64,000 bases of DNA, from the NCBI RefSeq assembly GCF_007830455.1, contig NZ_VLLB01000009.1, forward strand, positions 124,001 through 188,000, read 5' to 3'. This document shows positions 23,815-31,806 of the stretch, piece after piece (the stretch's first letter is position 1; the number at the start of each line of letters is the position of its first letter). Position numbers and translations under genes: made by a program. Origin of the DNA: Pseudoduganella lurida. Lineage in GTDB: Bacteria > Pseudomonadota > Gammaproteobacteria > Burkholderiales > Burkholderiaceae_D. Under the pieces are notes generated by a model, which saw only the letters and a list, made by a program, of their open reading frames with translations, ran no database searches and was not told the origin of the DNA.

Positions 23815-26366
23815 ACCGGCCGCGGGCACGCACCATCGCGCAATCGACCGCGCGGCCGGCCACGCCGCTCCCGCCACCTGCCGAGGCGGCCGCGCCGTTG
23901 CCGCCGAAGCGGCTGGTCGCGCAGTCCGTCGATGACTGGTTCGCGGCGCGTGGCTGGCAGATCTTCCCGTTCCAGCGCGACGTCTGGCGCGCCGCGCTGA
24001 AGGGGGAGTCCGGCATGCTGCACGCCACCACCGGTTCCGGCAAGACGCTGGCCGTTTGGTTCGCGGCATTGCAGCGCGCCCTGGCCGCGCCGCCGCGCCG
24101 GAAAGCCGGACTGCGCGTGCTCTGGCTCACGCCGATGCGCGCGCTGGCGGCCGACACGCTGCGCGCGCTGCAGGAGTCGGCGGCCGACGTGCTGCCCGGC
24201 TGGACGATCGATGCGCGCACCGGCGACACCTCGTCCGCGTCGCGCGCGCGGCAGGCGAAGAAGCTGCCGGATGCGCTGGTGACGACGCCGGAAAGCCTGT
24301 CGCTGATGCTGTCGAAGGCGGACGCGCAGGAGCAGTTCGACCTGCTGGACATGGTGATTGTCGACGAATGGCACGAGCTGATGGGGAACAAGCGGGGCGT
24401 GCAGGCGCAGCTGGCGCTGGCGCGGCTGCGGCAGTGGAATCCGAACCTCGTCGTGTGGGGGCTATCGGCCACGCTCGGCAACCTGCAGCGCGCGCAGGAA
24501 GTGCTGCTGGGCCCTGGTGTGACAGGCACCGTCGTCGAGGGCAGCTTGCGCAAGGACCTCGTCGTGGACACGCTGATTCCCGAGCATCCGTCGCGCTTTC
24601 CCTGGGCCGGCCACCTGGGCATCCACATGCTGCAGCCCGTGATCGGGGAGATCGAGAAGCATGCCACCACGCTGGTGTTCTGCAACACCCGCTCGCAGGC
24701 GGAGCTGTGGTACCAGAACATGCTGGACGCCCGTCCCGACTGGGCCGGCATCATCGCGCTGCATCACGGCTCGCTGGACCGCGAGGTGCGCGACTGGGTC
24801 GAGCTGGGCCTGAAGAAGGGCGAGCTGAAGGCCGTGGTGTGCACGTCGAGCCTGGACCTGGGCGTGGATTTCCTGCCCGTCGAGCGCGTGCTGCAGATCG
24901 GCAGCGCCAAGGGCATCGCCCGGCTGCTGCAGCGGGCCGGCCGCTCCGGCCACGCGCCAGGCCGCGCTTCGCGCGTCACGCTGGTGCCCACGCAAAGCCT
25001 GGAACTGCTGGAGGCTGCCGCCGCGATCCAGGCCGTGAAGGACCGCGACATCGAATCGCGCAGCACGCCGGACAAGCCGCTGGACGTGCTGGTGCAGCAC
25101 CTGGTCACGGTTGCCCTCGGAGGAGGATTTCAAGCAAATGACCTGTACGAGGAAGTGCGGCGCGCCTGGTCGTACCGCGACCTCACGCCGGAAGAATGGC
25201 AGTGGGCGCTGGACTTCGTGGCGCGCGGCGGCCAGAGCCTGACCGTGTATCCGGAATACCGGCGCGTGCTGCCGGACGAGGAGGGCGTGTACCGCGTGCC
25301 CGATGCGGCGATCGGCCGGCGCCACCGGATGGGTATCGGCACCATCGTCTCGGAAGCGATGATCCAGGTGAAGTACCAGAGCGGCGGGCGGATCGGCACG
25401 GTGGAAGAGGGCTTCATCGCGCGGCTGGGCAAGGGCGACCACTTCCTGTTCGGCGGGCGCATCCTGGAATTCATCCGCATCCACGAGATGACGGCGTACG
25501 TGAAGCGCGCCACCGGCGCCAAGGGTGCCGTGCCCCGCTGGCAGGGCGGCAAGATGCCGCTGTCCTCGGAACTGGCCCATGCGGCGCTGGAGCAGATGCG
25601 GCTGGCCACCGAGGGCATCTACCGCGGACCGGAAATGGCGGCGATCCGGCCGCTGCTCGAGATCCAGGAGCGCTGGTCGGCACTGCCCACGCCGCAGCGC
25701 ACGGTCATCGAAAGCCTGCACAGCCGCGAAGGCCACCACCTGTTCGTGTATCCGTTCGCGGGGCGCTCCGTGCACATCGGCCTGGCCTCGCTGTTCGCCT
25801 GGCGCATCGGCCGCCTGCAGCCGGCCACGTTTTCCATCGCCGTCAACGACTACGGTTTCGAACTGCTGGCGCCGGAACAGGTGGCATGGCCGGACGTGTT
25901 CGCGGCCGCCGCGGGCGTCGACGTGGACCTGTTCAGCACCGACCACCTGCTGGAAGACGTGCTGGCCAGCCTGAACGCGACGGAGCTGTCGCAGCGGCGC
26001 TTCCGCGAGATCGCCCGCATCGCCGGCCTGATCTTCCAGGGCTATCCGGGCCAGCCGAAGAGCAACCGCCAGCTGCAGGCCTCGTCCTCGCTGTTCTTCG
26101 AGGTGTTCCGCAAGCACGATGCCGGCAACCTGCTGCTCACGCAGGCGCAGCGCGAGGTGCTGGAGCAGGAACTGGAACTGAAGCGCCTGCGCGCCACGCT
26201 GGAGGAGCTGCAGGCACGCGCGGTGAGCTATCACGAGATCAGGCGCGCCACGCCGCTCGGTTTCGCGCTGATGGTGGAACGCTTCCGCGAAAAGCTCAGC
26301 ACCGAAAAACTGTCGGACCGCGTGGCGCGGGTGCTGCGCGAACTGGAGAAGGCCGCCGGACCATGA
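23811..26366 (+). CDS. Ligase-associated Lhr-type DEXH helicase
   Basis: 851 residues. The SF2 core has Walker A K78 in HATTGSGKTLAVW and the DEXH box D185-H188 in VIVDEWHELMGNKRG. SATLGN and QRAGRSGHAPG (motif VI) follow. The second half, with winged-helix and beta-rich segments, is the Lhr core extension. The first 35 residues are Pro/Ala-rich. Family members of this length associate genetically with a DNA ligase, exonuclease and PdeM phosphatase. Start and stop overlap both neighbours by ATGA, indicating coordinated translation. Role inferred: remodelling of damaged DNA ends or DNA-RNA hybrids before ligation. Confidence 0.92.
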   Translation: MNRPRARTIAQSTARPATPLPPPAEAAAPLPPKRLVAQSVDDWFAARGWQIFPFQRDVWRAALKGESGMLHATTGSGKTLAVWFAALQRALAAPPRRKAGLRVLWLTPMRALAADTLRALQESAADVLPGWTIDARTGDTSSASRARQAKKLPDALVTTPESLSLMLSKADAQEQFDLLDMVIVDEWHELMGNKRGVQAQLALARLRQWNPNLVVWGLSATLGNLQRAQEVLLGPGVTGTVVEGSLRKDLVVDTLIPEHPSRFPWAGHLGIHMLQPVIGEIEKHATTLVFCNTRSQAELWYQNMLDARPDWAGIIALHHGSLDREVRDWVELGLKKGELKAVVCTSSLDLGVDFLPVERVLQIGSAKGIARLLQRAGRSGHAPGRASRVTLVPTQSLELLEAAAAIQAVKDRDIESRSTPDKPLDVLVQHLVTVALGGGFQANDLYEEVRRAWSYRDLTPEEWQWALDFVARGGQSLTVYPEYRRVLPDEEGVYRVPDAAIGRRHRMGIGTIVSEAMIQVKYQSGGRIGTVEEGFIARLGKGDHFLFGGRILEFIRIHEMTAYVKRATGAKGAVPRWQGGKMPLSSELAHAALEQMRLATEGIYRGPEMAAIRPLLEIQERWSALPTPQRTVIESLHSREGHHLFVYPFAGRSVHIGLASLFAWRIGRLQPATFSIAVNDYGFELLAPEQVAWPDVFAAAAGVDVDLFSTDHLLEDVLASLNATELSQRRFREIARIAGLIFQGYPGQPKSNRQLQASSSLFFEVFRKHDAGNLLLTQAQREVLEQELELKRLRATLEELQARAVSYHEIRRATPLGFALMVERFREKLSTEKLSDRVARVLRELEKAAGP

Positions 26367-27016
26367 GCCTGCAGATCGAGCTGGCCGGCGAGCAGGTGCT
26401 GCTGCTGCCGCAGAAGGCGCTGTACTGGCCACGGGCGCGCATGCTGGTGATCGCCGACATCCACTTCGGCAAGGCAGCCTCGTTCCGCGCGCTGGGCGTG
26501 CCGGTGCCGCGCGGGACGACGACCGAAAACCTGCTGGGCCTCGATGCGCTGCTGGCCGCGCACGATATCGGCCACATCCTGTTCCTGGGCGACTTCCTGC
26601 ATGCCCGTGCCGCCCACGCCAGCGCGACGGTGCAAACGATGCTGGCCTGGCGCGCACGCCATCCCGACCTGGTGCTGACGCTGGTGCGGGGCAACCACGA
26701 CCGGCACGCCGGCGACCCCTCGCGGCTGCTGCGCATCGACATGGTGGACGAGCCGTGGACCTTCGGGCCGTTTGCCTTCTGCCACCATCCCGACCTGCCG
26801 CTGGAGGCCGACGCGGGGTATGCACTGGCGGGACACGTACACCCGGTCTGCCGGATCGCCGGCCGGCGCGAATCGCTGCGGCTGCCATGTTTCGTGGTGG
26901 GGCCGGGGCGCGCCATCCTGCCCTCGTTCGGTTCGTTCACGGGCGGGCATGTCGTGGAACCCGCTGCCGGCGAACGCTTTTACCTGGCGGTGGAAGACAC
27001 GATTTTCGCGCTGTAG
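26363..27016 (+). CDS. pdeM: Ligase-associated DNA damage response endonuclease PdeM (calcineurin-like)
   Basis: 217 residues with all metallophosphoesterase motifs: D32 and H34 in IADIHFGK, GDFLHA, RGNHDRH, CHHPDLP and GHVHP. It is the last gene of the four-gene ligase-associated operon, starting inside the end of the helicase gene (ATGA). The family is named from association with the ligase-helicase cluster; a nuclease role in DNA repair is family knowledge, not visible here. No clear terminator follows; the next 240 bases carry the second GTAGG motif and the leader of the KGG gene. Confidence 0.9.
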   Translation: MSLQIELAGEQVLLLPQKALYWPRARMLVIADIHFGKAASFRALGVPVPRGTTTENLLGLDALLAAHDIGHILFLGDFLHARAAHASATVQTMLAWRARHPDLVLTLVRGNHDRHAGDPSRLLRIDMVDEPWTFGPFAFCHHPDLPLEADAGYALAGHVHPVCRIAGRRESLRLPCFVVGPGRAILPSFGSFTGGHVVEPAAGERFYLAVEDTIFAL

Positions 27017-27063
27017 CGGTGTTTGGTATCTATGGGTTACAAACTTATCGAAACCTTCTGCTG

Positions 27064-27081
27064 AGTAGGCTTTATCCTACA
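27064..27081. promoter_or_regulatory. GacA-box-like motif (GTAGG-N6-CCTAC) upstream of stress genes
   Basis: AGTAGG-CTTTAT-CCTACA, with perfect arms, lies 179 bases before the KGG gene. A weaker TGTAGACGTCCTAT follows at 27091. The sequence GAGTAGGCT is shared with the site upstream of recQ. Confidence 0.5.
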
Positions 27082-27260
27082 CTCGCACATGTAGACGTCC
27101 TATATTTGCTGTTCAGTGCTTCCACTACCATGGGGGCTCCTGTTGCCCGATCGTTATAAAAAATGATCGTCGCTGGTCGGTACCGATCGGGCGCGGGTTC
27201 CCTTCCTCACCCCACACCCACGACCAGATCCCCCATTGCTTCATTTCCGGAGATATCACC

Positions 27261-27587
27261 ATGGCTTCAAATCAGGGTAACAATCAGGGTAGCAGCAAAG
27301 GTAGTCGACAAGGCGAGACGCAAGGCAACAAGCAGAGTTCCACGCGCAACCGTGGCTTTGCATCGATGGATCCGCAGCGCCAGCGCGAGATCGCATCCGA
27401 AGGTGGCCGCGCCGCGCATGCCAAGGGCACCGCGCACGAGTTCACGTCGGAAGAGGCACGCCGTGCCGGGGCCATGAGCCACAAGAACGGCAACCGCCAG
27501 AGCGCCGCGCGCGCCGCCAGCCAGGAAGGCAGCCAGGACAACCAGGCCAGCCCGTCCGACAGCCGCACGGACAACCGTCAGGGCTGA
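27261..27587 (+). CDS. KGG-domain stress-induced protein
   Basis: 108 residues, highly hydrophilic, with few hydrophobic residues and many Gln, Ser, Gly and Asn, as expected of a disordered protein. Residues about 34-78 contain the KGG-type motifs (FASMDPQRQREIASEGG, then EFTSEEARRAGAMSHKNG) found in general-stress proteins such as Escherichia coli YciG and Bacillus GsiB. Good leader GGAGATATCACC. Probably forms a short operon with the next gene, ending at a strong terminator, and lies behind a GTAGG-N6-CCTAC site, suggesting stress or stationary-phase control. Molecular function is unknown. Confidence 0.85.
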   Translation: MASNQGNNQGSSKGSRQGETQGNKQSSTRNRGFASMDPQRQREIASEGGRAAHAKGTAHEFTSEEARRAGAMSHKNGNRQSAARAASQEGSQDNQASPSDSRTDNRQG

Positions 27588-27616
27588 TCCCGCAGGTCCA
27601 GGCACAGGAGATACCC

Positions 27617-27874
27617 ATGACTCCACCTGACAACTCCCGCAAGAACACCAACCGCGATGACACCTTCGTCCTGGTGGACACCGAGCATCCCGGCATCGGC
27701 AATGTCGATCTGCCGGAGACCGAAGTGCGCCGCATGGACAAGCCGATTCCCGGCAGCCGCCAGAGCGCCGATCCTGGTTCACGCCAGAGCGGCGGCGACG
27801 CCTCCCGCCAGGGTGGCGACCCGCCCGGCACCGGGGGCGGCGCTCCCGGACCGGAAGCGAGTTCCGGCGTCTGA
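27617..27874 (+). CDS. Small hydrophilic hypothetical protein
   Basis: 85 residues with AGGAG upstream of the ATG. The first 50 residues include DDTFVLVDTEHPGIGNVDLPE; the rest is a Gly/Ser/Pro/Arg-rich tail with repeated PGSRQS units, probably disordered. I do not recognise a family. Thirty bases after the KGG gene and before a shared terminator, it is likely coexpressed with that stress protein. Confidence 0.65.
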   Translation: MTPPDNSRKNTNRDDTFVLVDTEHPGIGNVDLPETEVRRMDKPIPGSRQSADPGSRQSGGDASRQGGDPPGTGGGAPGPEASSGV

Positions 27875-27879
27875 CGCAA

Positions 27880-27903
27880 AACCCCGGCGCGCCGGGGTTT
27901 TTT
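27880..27903 (+). terminator. Rho-independent terminator of the KGG operon
   Basis: AACCCCGGC-GC-GCCGGGGTT stem followed by a run of T, directly after the small hypothetical gene. Confidence 0.9.
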
Positions 27904-27920
27904 GCATTCCACTACAGCCG

Positions 27921-27983
27921 AGCCCGTGTCACGGTGCCAGGCACCAGGACACGTGTCACGGTGCCTGGCACCAGGACACGGGC
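27921..27983. repeat. Two tandem GGTGCCAGGCACC palindromes
   Basis: Two palindromic units, each with a GGTGCCAGGCACC or GGTGCCTGGCACC core between GTGTC and GGACAC arms, fill the gap between two convergent genes. Related units occur near 35.5, 46.4 and 53.6 kb. Confidence 0.85.
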
Positions 27984-28003
27984 AAATATCAGTGCCTCAG
28001 CGA

Positions 28004-28501
28004 TTAGTGTCCCAGCGTCTTGTGCTCGCCCACGTGTTCCGGGCGCTTGCCGGTGATGGCCGCCTTGGCCATCGCGAACAGCGAGACCATCTTGCTGTTG
28101 CCGGTGTCCCAGTATTCGGCGCCGTCGATCGACACCTTCAGCAGCGCCAGGTGCGGATCGTCCAGGCCCTGCGGGAACCAGGTCTTCACGGCCGGCTTCC
28201 ACAGTTCTTCGGCCTTGGCGCGGTCGCGCAGCAGGGCGGCGCGGCCCGCCACCGACACGTACAGGTGGTCGTCGACATCGGCATAGCTGACATTGACGGA
28301 CGGCTCGCGCGCCAGTTCGTGCGTGAACGCTTCCTGGTCGGAAACGAAGAACCACAGATTGCCTTCGTCGTCGAGCTGCTGGCTTGTCATCGGACGGCTG
28401 GTCAGCTGGCCGGTGGCCTCGCGAACGGTGAACATGCCGAACTTCACATCCTTGATCTTGTCGCGCAGATCGGCCAATTCTTCCCGGGTAAACAGTGCCA
28501 T
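28004..28501 (-). CDS. Pyridoxamine 5'-phosphate oxidase-fold protein (general stress protein 26-like)
   Basis: 165 residues. The split-barrel fold is suggested by FGMFTVREATGQLTSRPM, then NLWFFVSDQEAFTHELAREP and VNVSYADVDDHLYVSVAGRA, typical of the general stress protein 26 subgroup that binds flavin or related cofactors. It is not the biosynthetic PdxH, which is longer and has a distinct substrate motif. The start at 28501 has GAGAGGA at good spacing. It is transcribed away from the Fur-box operon, from a shared upstream region of about 210 bases. Cofactor and substrate are unknown. Confidence 0.85.
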   Translation of the reverse strand: MALFTREELADLRDKIKDVKFGMFTVREATGQLTSRPMTSQQLDDEGNLWFFVSDQEAFTHELAREPSVNVSYADVDDHLYVSVAGRAALLRDRAKAEELWKPAVKTWFPQGLDDPHLALLKVSIDGAEYWDTGNSKMVSLFAMAKAAITGKRPEHVGEHKTLGH

Positions 28502-28659
28502 GGTGTTCCTCTCGATATTGTCCTGAACAGGGTCACAGTGTAGGACAGCCTCGGGAGACACTCTGTACGCCAGCGTACGCGTCATAAATACAACATTGCC
28601 AGGATGGATGCCTCCCGATGGTTTCGTTTGTAACAGCAGAGGGATGGCACGTTGACTTA

Positions 28660-28678
28660 GGTAATGATAATCATTATC
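28660..28678. promoter_or_regulatory. Fur box
   Basis: The 19 bases match the classic Fur consensus GATAATGATAATCATTATC at 18 positions, the only difference being G for A at position 2. It lies 33 bases before the TTG start of the PepSY gene, so iron-replete Fur should repress the whole rightward operon. The divergent stress gene starts 158 bases away and may also be affected. Confidence 0.9.
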
Positions 28679-28711
28679 ATTTAAGGATCTGTTAAGAATA
28701 AGAAGACGATC

Positions 28712-29362
28712 TTGAGCGACAAGGACAAAGAGGCCGCGGTACGGGGCGCCGGGCGGGCCGTCTGGCTGAAGCAGCTGCACCAGTGGCACTGGATCAGCTC
28801 GGCGTTCTGCCTGCTGAGCATGTTCCTGTTCAGCGTCACCGGCATCACGCTGAACCACGCGTCGCAGATCGAGGCGAAGCCCACCATCGTGCGCCAGCAG
28901 GCGGTGGCGCCGGCGGCGCTGGTGGCACAGCTGAAGGCGTTTGCGGAAGAACACGATGGCGACAAGGCACCGCTGCCGGCCGCCGGCGAGCGCTGGCTGC
29001 TGGACACCTGGTCGCTGAAGGCCGGCGGGCGCGAGGCGGAATGGGCGGCCGACGAGGTCTACCTGCCGCTGCCGAAAGCGGGCGGCGATGCCTGGGTACG
29101 CATCGGCCTGGACGACGGCGCGGCCGAATTCGAGAATACCGATCGGGGCTGGATCTCCTGGCTGAACGACGTGCACAAGGGCCGCAACACGGGCACCGCG
29201 TGGAACTGGTTCATCGACCTCTTTGCCGTGCTGTGCCTGGTGTTCTGCATCACCGGCCTGCTGATCCTGAAATTCCATGCGGCCAACCGGCCGTTCACCT
29301 GGCCGATGGTCGGCCTGGGCATGCTGATTCCGTTTGTCATTGCACTGCTGTTCATCCACTAA
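28712..29362 (+). CDS. PepSY-associated transmembrane protein
   Basis: 216 residues from a TTG start. Membrane segments lie at about 26-46, 163-187 and 195-214, with a periplasmic loop between the first and second. LHQWHWISSAFCLLSMFLFSV at the first helix is the usual opening of PepSY membrane proteins, whose helix histidines may bind haem. First gene of a five-gene operon directly behind a Fur box. In related operons such proteins are proposed to carry electrons across the inner membrane to reduce ferric siderophores or periplasmic flavoproteins. The TTG start is inferred from frame and position, with only a weak purine-rich leader. Confidence 0.82.
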   Translation: MSDKDKEAAVRGAGRAVWLKQLHQWHWISSAFCLLSMFLFSVTGITLNHASQIEAKPTIVRQQAVAPAALVAQLKAFAEEHDGDKAPLPAAGERWLLDTWSLKAGGREAEWAADEVYLPLPKAGGDAWVRIGLDDGAAEFENTDRGWISWLNDVHKGRNTGTAWNWFIDLFAVLCLVFCITGLLILKFHAANRPFTWPMVGLGMLIPFVIALLFIH

Positions 29363-29374
29363 AAAGGCATATCC

Positions 29375-29890
29375 ATGAAATTACGCTACTCCATCGCGCT
29401 GGCCCTTCCGCTGGCCGGCGCGCAGGCGATGGCGGCCGACCTGGCCCTGAAACTCGAGATCCCGCAGCTCAACGTGGCCGAGTACCACAAGCCCTACATC
29501 GCCGCCTGGCTGGAAAACGGCGACCAGAAGGTCGTCACCAACCTGGCCGTGCTGTACGACATGAAGAAGCGCGACAATGCCGGCACCAAGTGGCTGAAGG
29601 ACATGCGCCAGTGGTGGCGCAAGAGCGGGCGCGACGTGGCGATGCCGCTCGATGGCGTCAGCGGCGCGACCCGCGCACCGGGCGACCACACGCTGACGTT
29701 CCCGGTGGCGAAGGATGCGCTGAACAAGCTGCCGGCCGGCCAGTACACGGTGGTGGTGGAAGTGGCCCGCGAGGCCGGCGGCCGCGAACTGGTCAAGGTG
29801 CCCGTCACCTGGCCCGTGAAAGGCACGCAGGAGTTCTCCGCCAAGGGCAAGGAAGAACTGGGCAATGTCGTCGTGACGGTCAAATCGTGA
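29375..29890 (+). CDS. DUF2271 periplasmic protein with candidate FMN-attachment site
   Basis: 171 residues with a Sec signal peptide (cleavage after AQAMA, about residue 20). The mature part fits DUF2271: LKLEIPQLNVAEYHKPYIAAW then LAVLYDMKKRDNAGTKWLKDM. The stretch DGVSGAT at 93-99 matches the D-G-x-S/T-G-A-T/S pattern that ApbE flavinylates, making T99 a candidate covalent FMN site. The presence of an ApbE gene two positions downstream supports this. Lies 12 bases after the PepSY gene. Function inferred: a periplasmic one-FMN electron carrier used under iron limitation. Confidence 0.82.
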   Translation: MKLRYSIALALPLAGAQAMAADLALKLEIPQLNVAEYHKPYIAAWLENGDQKVVTNLAVLYDMKKRDNAGTKWLKDMRQWWRKSGRDVAMPLDGVSGATRAPGDHTLTFPVAKDALNKLPAGQYTVVVEVAREAGGRELVKVPVTWPVKGTQEFSAKGKEELGNVVVTVKS

Positions 29891-29892
29891 GG

Positions 29893-30786
29893 ATGAAAAT
29901 GATGACACTGCCGATGACACTCCCCAAAGCTCTGGTGGCCCTGGCTCTGGCCGGCGCCGCCTTTGGCGCGCAGGCGCACAAGCCGTGGATCCTGCCGTCG
30001 TCCACCGTCGTGGAGGCGAAGGAAGCCTGGGTCACCGTGGACGCCGCCGTCTCCGAAGGCCTGTTCGACATCGACCACGTGCCGCTGCGCCTGGATGGCC
30101 TGACCATCACGGGGCCGGACGGCGCCAGCGTCACGCCGGAAAACGTCTCGAACGGCAAGCTGCGCAACACCTTCGACGTGAAGATGGCCAGGTCCGGCAC
30201 CTACCGCATCGCGCTGGTGAACCAGAACGTGATGGCCAGCTACAAGGCCGGCGGCGAGACGAAGCGCTTCCGCGGCACCGAGGAAACGTTCAGGAAGGAA
30301 GTGCCGGCCAATGCCGAGGAACTGCGCGTGACGCGCACCACCTCGCGCCTGGAGACGTTCGTCACTGCCAACGAACCGGATACCGCCGTGCTGAAGCCGA
30401 CCGGCACCGGCCTGGAACTGGTGCCCGTCACGCACCCCAACGAGCTGCGCGCGGGCGAGAAAGCCACCTGGCGCTTCCTGCTCGACGGCCAGCCGGCCGC
30501 CAACCTGCCGTTCAGCCTGATCCCGGGCGGCGTGCGCTACCGCGGCACGCTGAACGAGACGCGCCAGAGCACGGATGCCAAGGGCGAGATCACGTTCACG
30601 ATCCCGGCCGCCGGCATGTATCTCGTCTCCGCGGCCTGGCCGGTGCAGGCGCGGGGCGAGGGCGCGGGTCCTGGCGGTCCGGGTGCACAGGGCGGGCAGG
30701 GGCAGGCACGTCCGGCCGGCCAGCCGCCCCAGCAGCCGGCGCGCCGCGTGACCTACGCGGCCACGGTGGAAGTGCTGCCCGAGTAA
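29893..30786 (+). CDS. DUF4198 periplasmic protein
   Basis: About 297 residues with a signal peptide ending AQA before HKPWILPSS, the characteristic DUF4198 start; a histidine directly after the cleavage site could bind metal. Two beta-sandwich-like regions follow (about 35-130 and 165-250), then a Gly/Gln/Pro-rich loop near 250-285 before a final strand. Related proteins accompany Fur-controlled TonB and PepSY genes; their ligand is unproven. The start is ambiguous: in-frame GTG 29887, ATG 29893, ATG 29899 (best spacing from GAGGA) and ATG 29902. It overlaps or abuts the DUF2271 stop and overlaps the next start. Confidence 0.8.
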   Translation: MKMMTLPMTLPKALVALALAGAAFGAQAHKPWILPSSTVVEAKEAWVTVDAAVSEGLFDIDHVPLRLDGLTITGPDGASVTPENVSNGKLRNTFDVKMARSGTYRIALVNQNVMASYKAGGETKRFRGTEETFRKEVPANAEELRVTRTTSRLETFVTANEPDTAVLKPTGTGLELVPVTHPNELRAGEKATWRFLLDGQPAANLPFSLIPGGVRYRGTLNETRQSTDAKGEITFTIPAAGMYLVSAAWPVQARGEGAGPGGPGAQGGQGQARPAGQPPQQPARRVTYAATVEVLPE

Positions 30787-31784
30787 TGCGCCGGGTCCTG
30801 CTGCCGCACCGGATCTCGCCTGCAGCGCCGCCCGCCGGGGCGGTCGTGCGCGACTACGGCGGCGCCAGCATGGGCACGAGCTGGTCGGTGCGCGTCGCCC
30901 AGGCGGCGGCGGGCCCCGACCTGCAGCCGGGCTTGCAGGCACAGCTCGATGACGTGGTGGCGCAGATGAGCCACTGGGAAGCCGGTTCGGACCTGGGCCG
31001 CTTCAACCGCGCGCCGGCCGGCACCTGGCAGGCATTGCCGCCGGCCTTCTACGCCGTGCTGGCCTACGCGCTGGAGGTGTGCCGCGATAGTGCAGGCGCC
31101 TGCGATCCCTGTGCCGGCGCGCTCGTCAACCTGTGGGGCTTCGGCCCCGTCAATCGCCACGACGCGCCGGGGTTCGTGCCGCCTTCGCCGGAACAGGCGC
31201 ACGCGGCGCTGCCGGTCGCGCGCGTCAAACTCGACCAGGCCAGCCGCAGCGCCCTGCAGCCGGGCGGCGTGCAGCTGGACCTGTCCGCCGTCGCCAAAGG
31301 GTACGGCGTCGATTGCCTGGCGCGCTGGCTGGAAGGGCAGGGGCTGCAGCACTATGTCGTGGAAGTGGGGGGTGAATTGCGCGGTGCCGGTATCAAGCCG
31401 GATCACCAGCCATGGTGGGTGGCGCTGGAGCAGCCCGGCGAGGCAGGGGATGACGGCGGCATCGTGCTGGCGCTGCATGGGCTGGCCGTCGCCACGTCCG
31501 GCGACTACCGCCGTTATTTCGAGGATGGCGCGCGCCGCTATCCGCACACGATCGATCCCCGTTCCGGCCAGCCGATCGCCAATGGGCTGGCCTCCGTCAC
31601 CGTCGTCGCGGAGAGCTGCATGGCCTGCGATGCGTGGTCCACCGCGCTGACGGTGCTGGGCCCCGAGGCGGGCCTGGCGCTGGCCGAGCGGCGCGGCATG
31701 GCGGCCCGCTTCGTCGAACGCACGACTGGCGGGCTGCGTGAACATCTGAGTGCGCCGATGCGGGCGATGCTCGACGCGGCATGA
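30786..31784 (+). CDS. apbE: FAD:protein FMN transferase (ApbE family)
   Basis: 332 residues. ApbE transfers FMN from FAD to Ser/Thr of target proteins. Conserved motifs are visible: MGTSWSV near 29, LDLSAVAKGYGVD, HYVVEVGGELRGAG, ATSGDYRRYF, HTIDPRSGQPI and CMACDAWSTAL, where the Asp should bind Mg. Its ATG shares a base with the stop of the DUF4198 gene (TAATG). The likely substrate is the DUF2271 protein encoded just upstream. No signal peptide or lipobox is evident at the N-terminus (MRRVLLPHRISPAAPP), unusual if the target is flavinylated in the periplasm. Confidence 0.9.
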   Translation: MRRVLLPHRISPAAPPAGAVVRDYGGASMGTSWSVRVAQAAAGPDLQPGLQAQLDDVVAQMSHWEAGSDLGRFNRAPAGTWQALPPAFYAVLAYALEVCRDSAGACDPCAGALVNLWGFGPVNRHDAPGFVPPSPEQAHAALPVARVKLDQASRSALQPGGVQLDLSAVAKGYGVDCLARWLEGQGLQHYVVEVGGELRGAGIKPDHQPWWVALEQPGEAGDDGGIVLALHGLAVATSGDYRRYFEDGARRYPHTIDPRSGQPIANGLASVTVVAESCMACDAWSTALTVLGPEAGLALAERRGMAARFVERTTGGLREHLSAPMRAMLDAA

Positions 31785-31806
31785 ACATCCTGAACGAACC
31801 TCACTC

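Noticed and set aside
28004..28501. PdxH pyridoxine oxidase
   Set aside because: Too short and of the general-stress-protein subgroup pattern.
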